DNA of 34,583 nucleotides, from NCBI GenBank assembly GCA_945875935.1, contig CAMCNE010000014.1, positions 1 to 34,583 on the forward strand. Reading direction: 5' to 3'. The notes beneath the pieces are model-generated. The model had not been told where the DNA came from. It saw only the letters and a program-made list of their open reading frames with translations, and searched no databases. Source of the DNA: Bordetella parapertussis (GTDB lineage: Bacteria > Pseudomonadota > Gammaproteobacteria > Burkholderiales > Burkholderiaceae_C). This document shows, one piece after another, positions 33,301 to 34,583 of this stretch. The position numbers and the translations under genes are program-made. The first letter of the stretch is position 1. Each line of letters opens with the position of its first letter.

Positions 33301-34548
33301 ATGGACATCACCTCGGAACAACTCGGCGAACGCACCGTCGTGCGGCTGGCAGGCCGGCTCGATGGCCGCTGGGCCGACCACCTCAGCCGCGAGCTCGACT
33401 CACGGCTGCGTCTGGGCCAGCACCACATCACGCTGGACATGGCCGACACCGTCTTCCTGAGCTCGGTGGGCATCCGTGTGCTGATGAACTTTCACAAGAA
33501 GTTCAAGGCCCTGGACGGCAGCTTCGCCATCCAGAACCCGTCGCCGCAGGTGGGCGACATCTTGCAACTGGCCGGCCTGCTGAAGTTCTTCACGCCGGCT
33601 GAGACGGCGCCGTCTGCACCGGCTTGGGCCGCGAACGTGAGCCGGCAACATGCCAGCGCAACGACGCGCTTTGAGGTCTTCGATCTGGGCGGCGGCGGCA
33701 TGGTGTGCCGCACCCAGGGCGACCCGTCCCGGCTCGACGGCTGCCAGTTCACGGCCGACGATTGCCAGCGCCTGAGCCTGCCGTCATCGACGTTCGCGCT
33801 CGGCCTGGGTGCCCTGGGCGGCAGCTTCGACGAATGCCGCAACGATTTCGGCGAATTCATGGCGCTGGGCGGGTCGGCCGTGTGCCTGCCGGGCAATGGC
33901 TCGACCCAATGCGATTTTCTGGTCGCCGAGGGCGGCTACGTGCCCGAGATCCAGTCGCTGTACAGCCTGATGTGCGATGGCCAGTTCGGCCATCTGGTGC
34001 GCTTCGAGGCCATCGATGCGCAACAGCCCACCGGGCTGACCGAACTGACGCAAGCCGCACTCGCGCTGGTCGGTGCGCCCGCCGCGTGCATCGCCATCGC
34101 GGCCGAATCGGGCGGCATGATCGGCGCGGCGCTGCGCCGATCGCCGGCCGCCGGCGCGCAGGCCGATGCGCCCTGGGGTTTCCCGGCCATGCGCCAGTGG
34201 CTGTCGTTTTCGACCGAACGGCTCGATGCCGGCTCGATGGTGATCGCTGCCGGCGTGATCGCCCACGAGGCCCGCTGCCCCGCAGCCTTGTCGCCGTTTC
34301 TGCGCGCGACGGGGTTGGCAGGCAGCCCGCTCGGTCATGTGCACGCGGTGCCGTTTCGCTACAAGCCGCTGCCCGAAGGACTGATCGAACTGCAACGCGC
34401 CATCAAGCCCTTCATCGACAGTGAATCGGCGCACACCGTGTTGCACCTGCTGTGCGATGACCGCGATGCGGACGCGCCCGAGGAAAGCCGATTCATCCGG
34501 GGTGCCCTGTGGGTCGCACCCCTCAACTTCGGGGCATCCCCACCATGA
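33301..34548 (+). CDS. STAS-domain protein with large unrecognised C-terminal region
   Basis: 415 residues from the ATG at 33301, 20 bases after the binding-protein stop. Residues 1-100 are a STAS (anti-sigma-factor-antagonist) domain: RTVVRLAGRLDGRWADHL, HITLDMADTVFLSSVGIRVL and LDGSFAIQNPSPQVGDILQLAGL (in pieces); Ser55 in LSSVGIRVL is at the usual phosphorylation position. Residues about 120-415 are soluble, Gly/Ala-rich, with FDLGGGGMVCR, FGEFMALGGSAVCLPG, SLYSLMCDGQFGHLVRFE and AGVIAHEARC; I recognise no family. The stop overlaps the permease start as ATGA, so it is co-translated with a transporter. It may regulate the transporter through a partner-switching kinase or phosphatase; that is inference. 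Confidence 0.82.
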   Translation: MDITSEQLGERTVVRLAGRLDGRWADHLSRELDSRLRLGQHHITLDMADTVFLSSVGIRVLMNFHKKFKALDGSFAIQNPSPQVGDILQLAGLLKFFTPAETAPSAPAWAANVSRQHASATTRFEVFDLGGGGMVCRTQGDPSRLDGCQFTADDCQRLSLPSSTFALGLGALGGSFDECRNDFGEFMALGGSAVCLPGNGSTQCDFLVAEGGYVPEIQSLYSLMCDGQFGHLVRFEAIDAQQPTGLTELTQAALALVGAPAACIAIAAESGGMIGAALRRSPAAGAQADAPWGFPAMRQWLSFSTERLDAGSMVIAAGVIAHEARCPAALSPFLRATGLAGSPLGHVHAVPFRYKPLPEGLIELQRAIKPFIDSESAHTVLHLLCDDRDADAPEESRFIRGALWVAPLNFGASPP

Positions 34549-34583
34549 GTCTGCTGCTGGGAGCGCTGACGATCGGCGTGCTG
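34545..34583 (+). CDS. Start of an ABC transporter permease (partial)
   Basis: Only 13 codons are inside the window: MSLLLGALTIGVL. The start ATG overlaps the stop of the STAS gene (ATGA). The hydrophobic beginning resembles the first helix of CmpB-type permeases that accompany TrpX-like binding proteins. The call rests mainly on this and on context; the rest of the gene lies outside. Confidence 0.6.
   Translation, partial: MSLLLGALTIGVL

Overview
The window is GC-rich chromosomal DNA of a betaproteobacterium, most likely of the order Burkholderiales. The order fabH-fabD-fabG-acpP-fabF-rpoE-rseA-rseB-mucD-lepA, the protein sequences and the T(A/T)GAAT-type -10 elements support this. Genus cannot be fixed by eye. 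I saw no tRNA, rRNA, insertion sequence, prophage or CRISPR array. All gene calls come from reading the sequence and recognising families; no database search was run.

Region 1 (1-13165, minus strand) is a long co-directional block read from right to left: yceD, rpmF, plsX, fabH, fabD, fabG, acpP, fabF, a small YgfX-like membrane protein gene, rpoE, rseA, rseB, mucD and lepA (cut at its 3' end). It joins ribosomal protein L32, phospholipid and fatty-acid synthesis, and the sigma-E envelope-stress module. Many junctions are 4-base start/stop overlaps, including a rare TTGA overlap at rpoE. Rho-independent terminators lie between rpmF and plsX and between mucD and lepA. The only gene-free stretch over 300 bases (1800-2123) holds the second terminator and a possible small RNA.

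Region 2 (13232-16125) holds a yceF-type maf gene overlapping a tetrapyrrole-methylase-family methyltransferase gene (plus strand), then a convergent rhlE-type DEAD-box helicase gene.

Region 3 (16225-30539) is a surface-polysaccharide (O-antigen or capsule type) locus made of two converging arms. The plus arm is rfbB-rfbD-rfbA-rfbC (dTDP-L-rhamnose) plus a WecA/TagO-like polyprenyl-phosphate sugar-1-phosphate transferase. The minus arm, read from 30539 down, is a WlbB-like acetyltransferase, a Wzx-type flippase, a second hexapeptide acyltransferase, two glycosyltransferases, a methyltransferase, a vapBC toxin-antitoxin pair, and a PglE/PglC/PglF-like trio for a 4-amino-4,6-dideoxy-sugar start. 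Two different initiating transferases are present. No O-antigen polymerase or ligase is visible.

Region 4 (30611-34583, plus strand) is lysS, then a TrpX-type ABC substrate-binding protein, a STAS-domain protein with a large unrecognised C-terminal region, and the first 13 codons of what looks like the matching ABC permease. A STAS regulator between the binding protein and permease of a transporter is the most unusual arrangement in the window. Other points of interest are four 8-bp tandem repeats in front of vapB and a 10-bp inverted repeat forming apparent back-to-back promoters between the polysaccharide locus and lysS.
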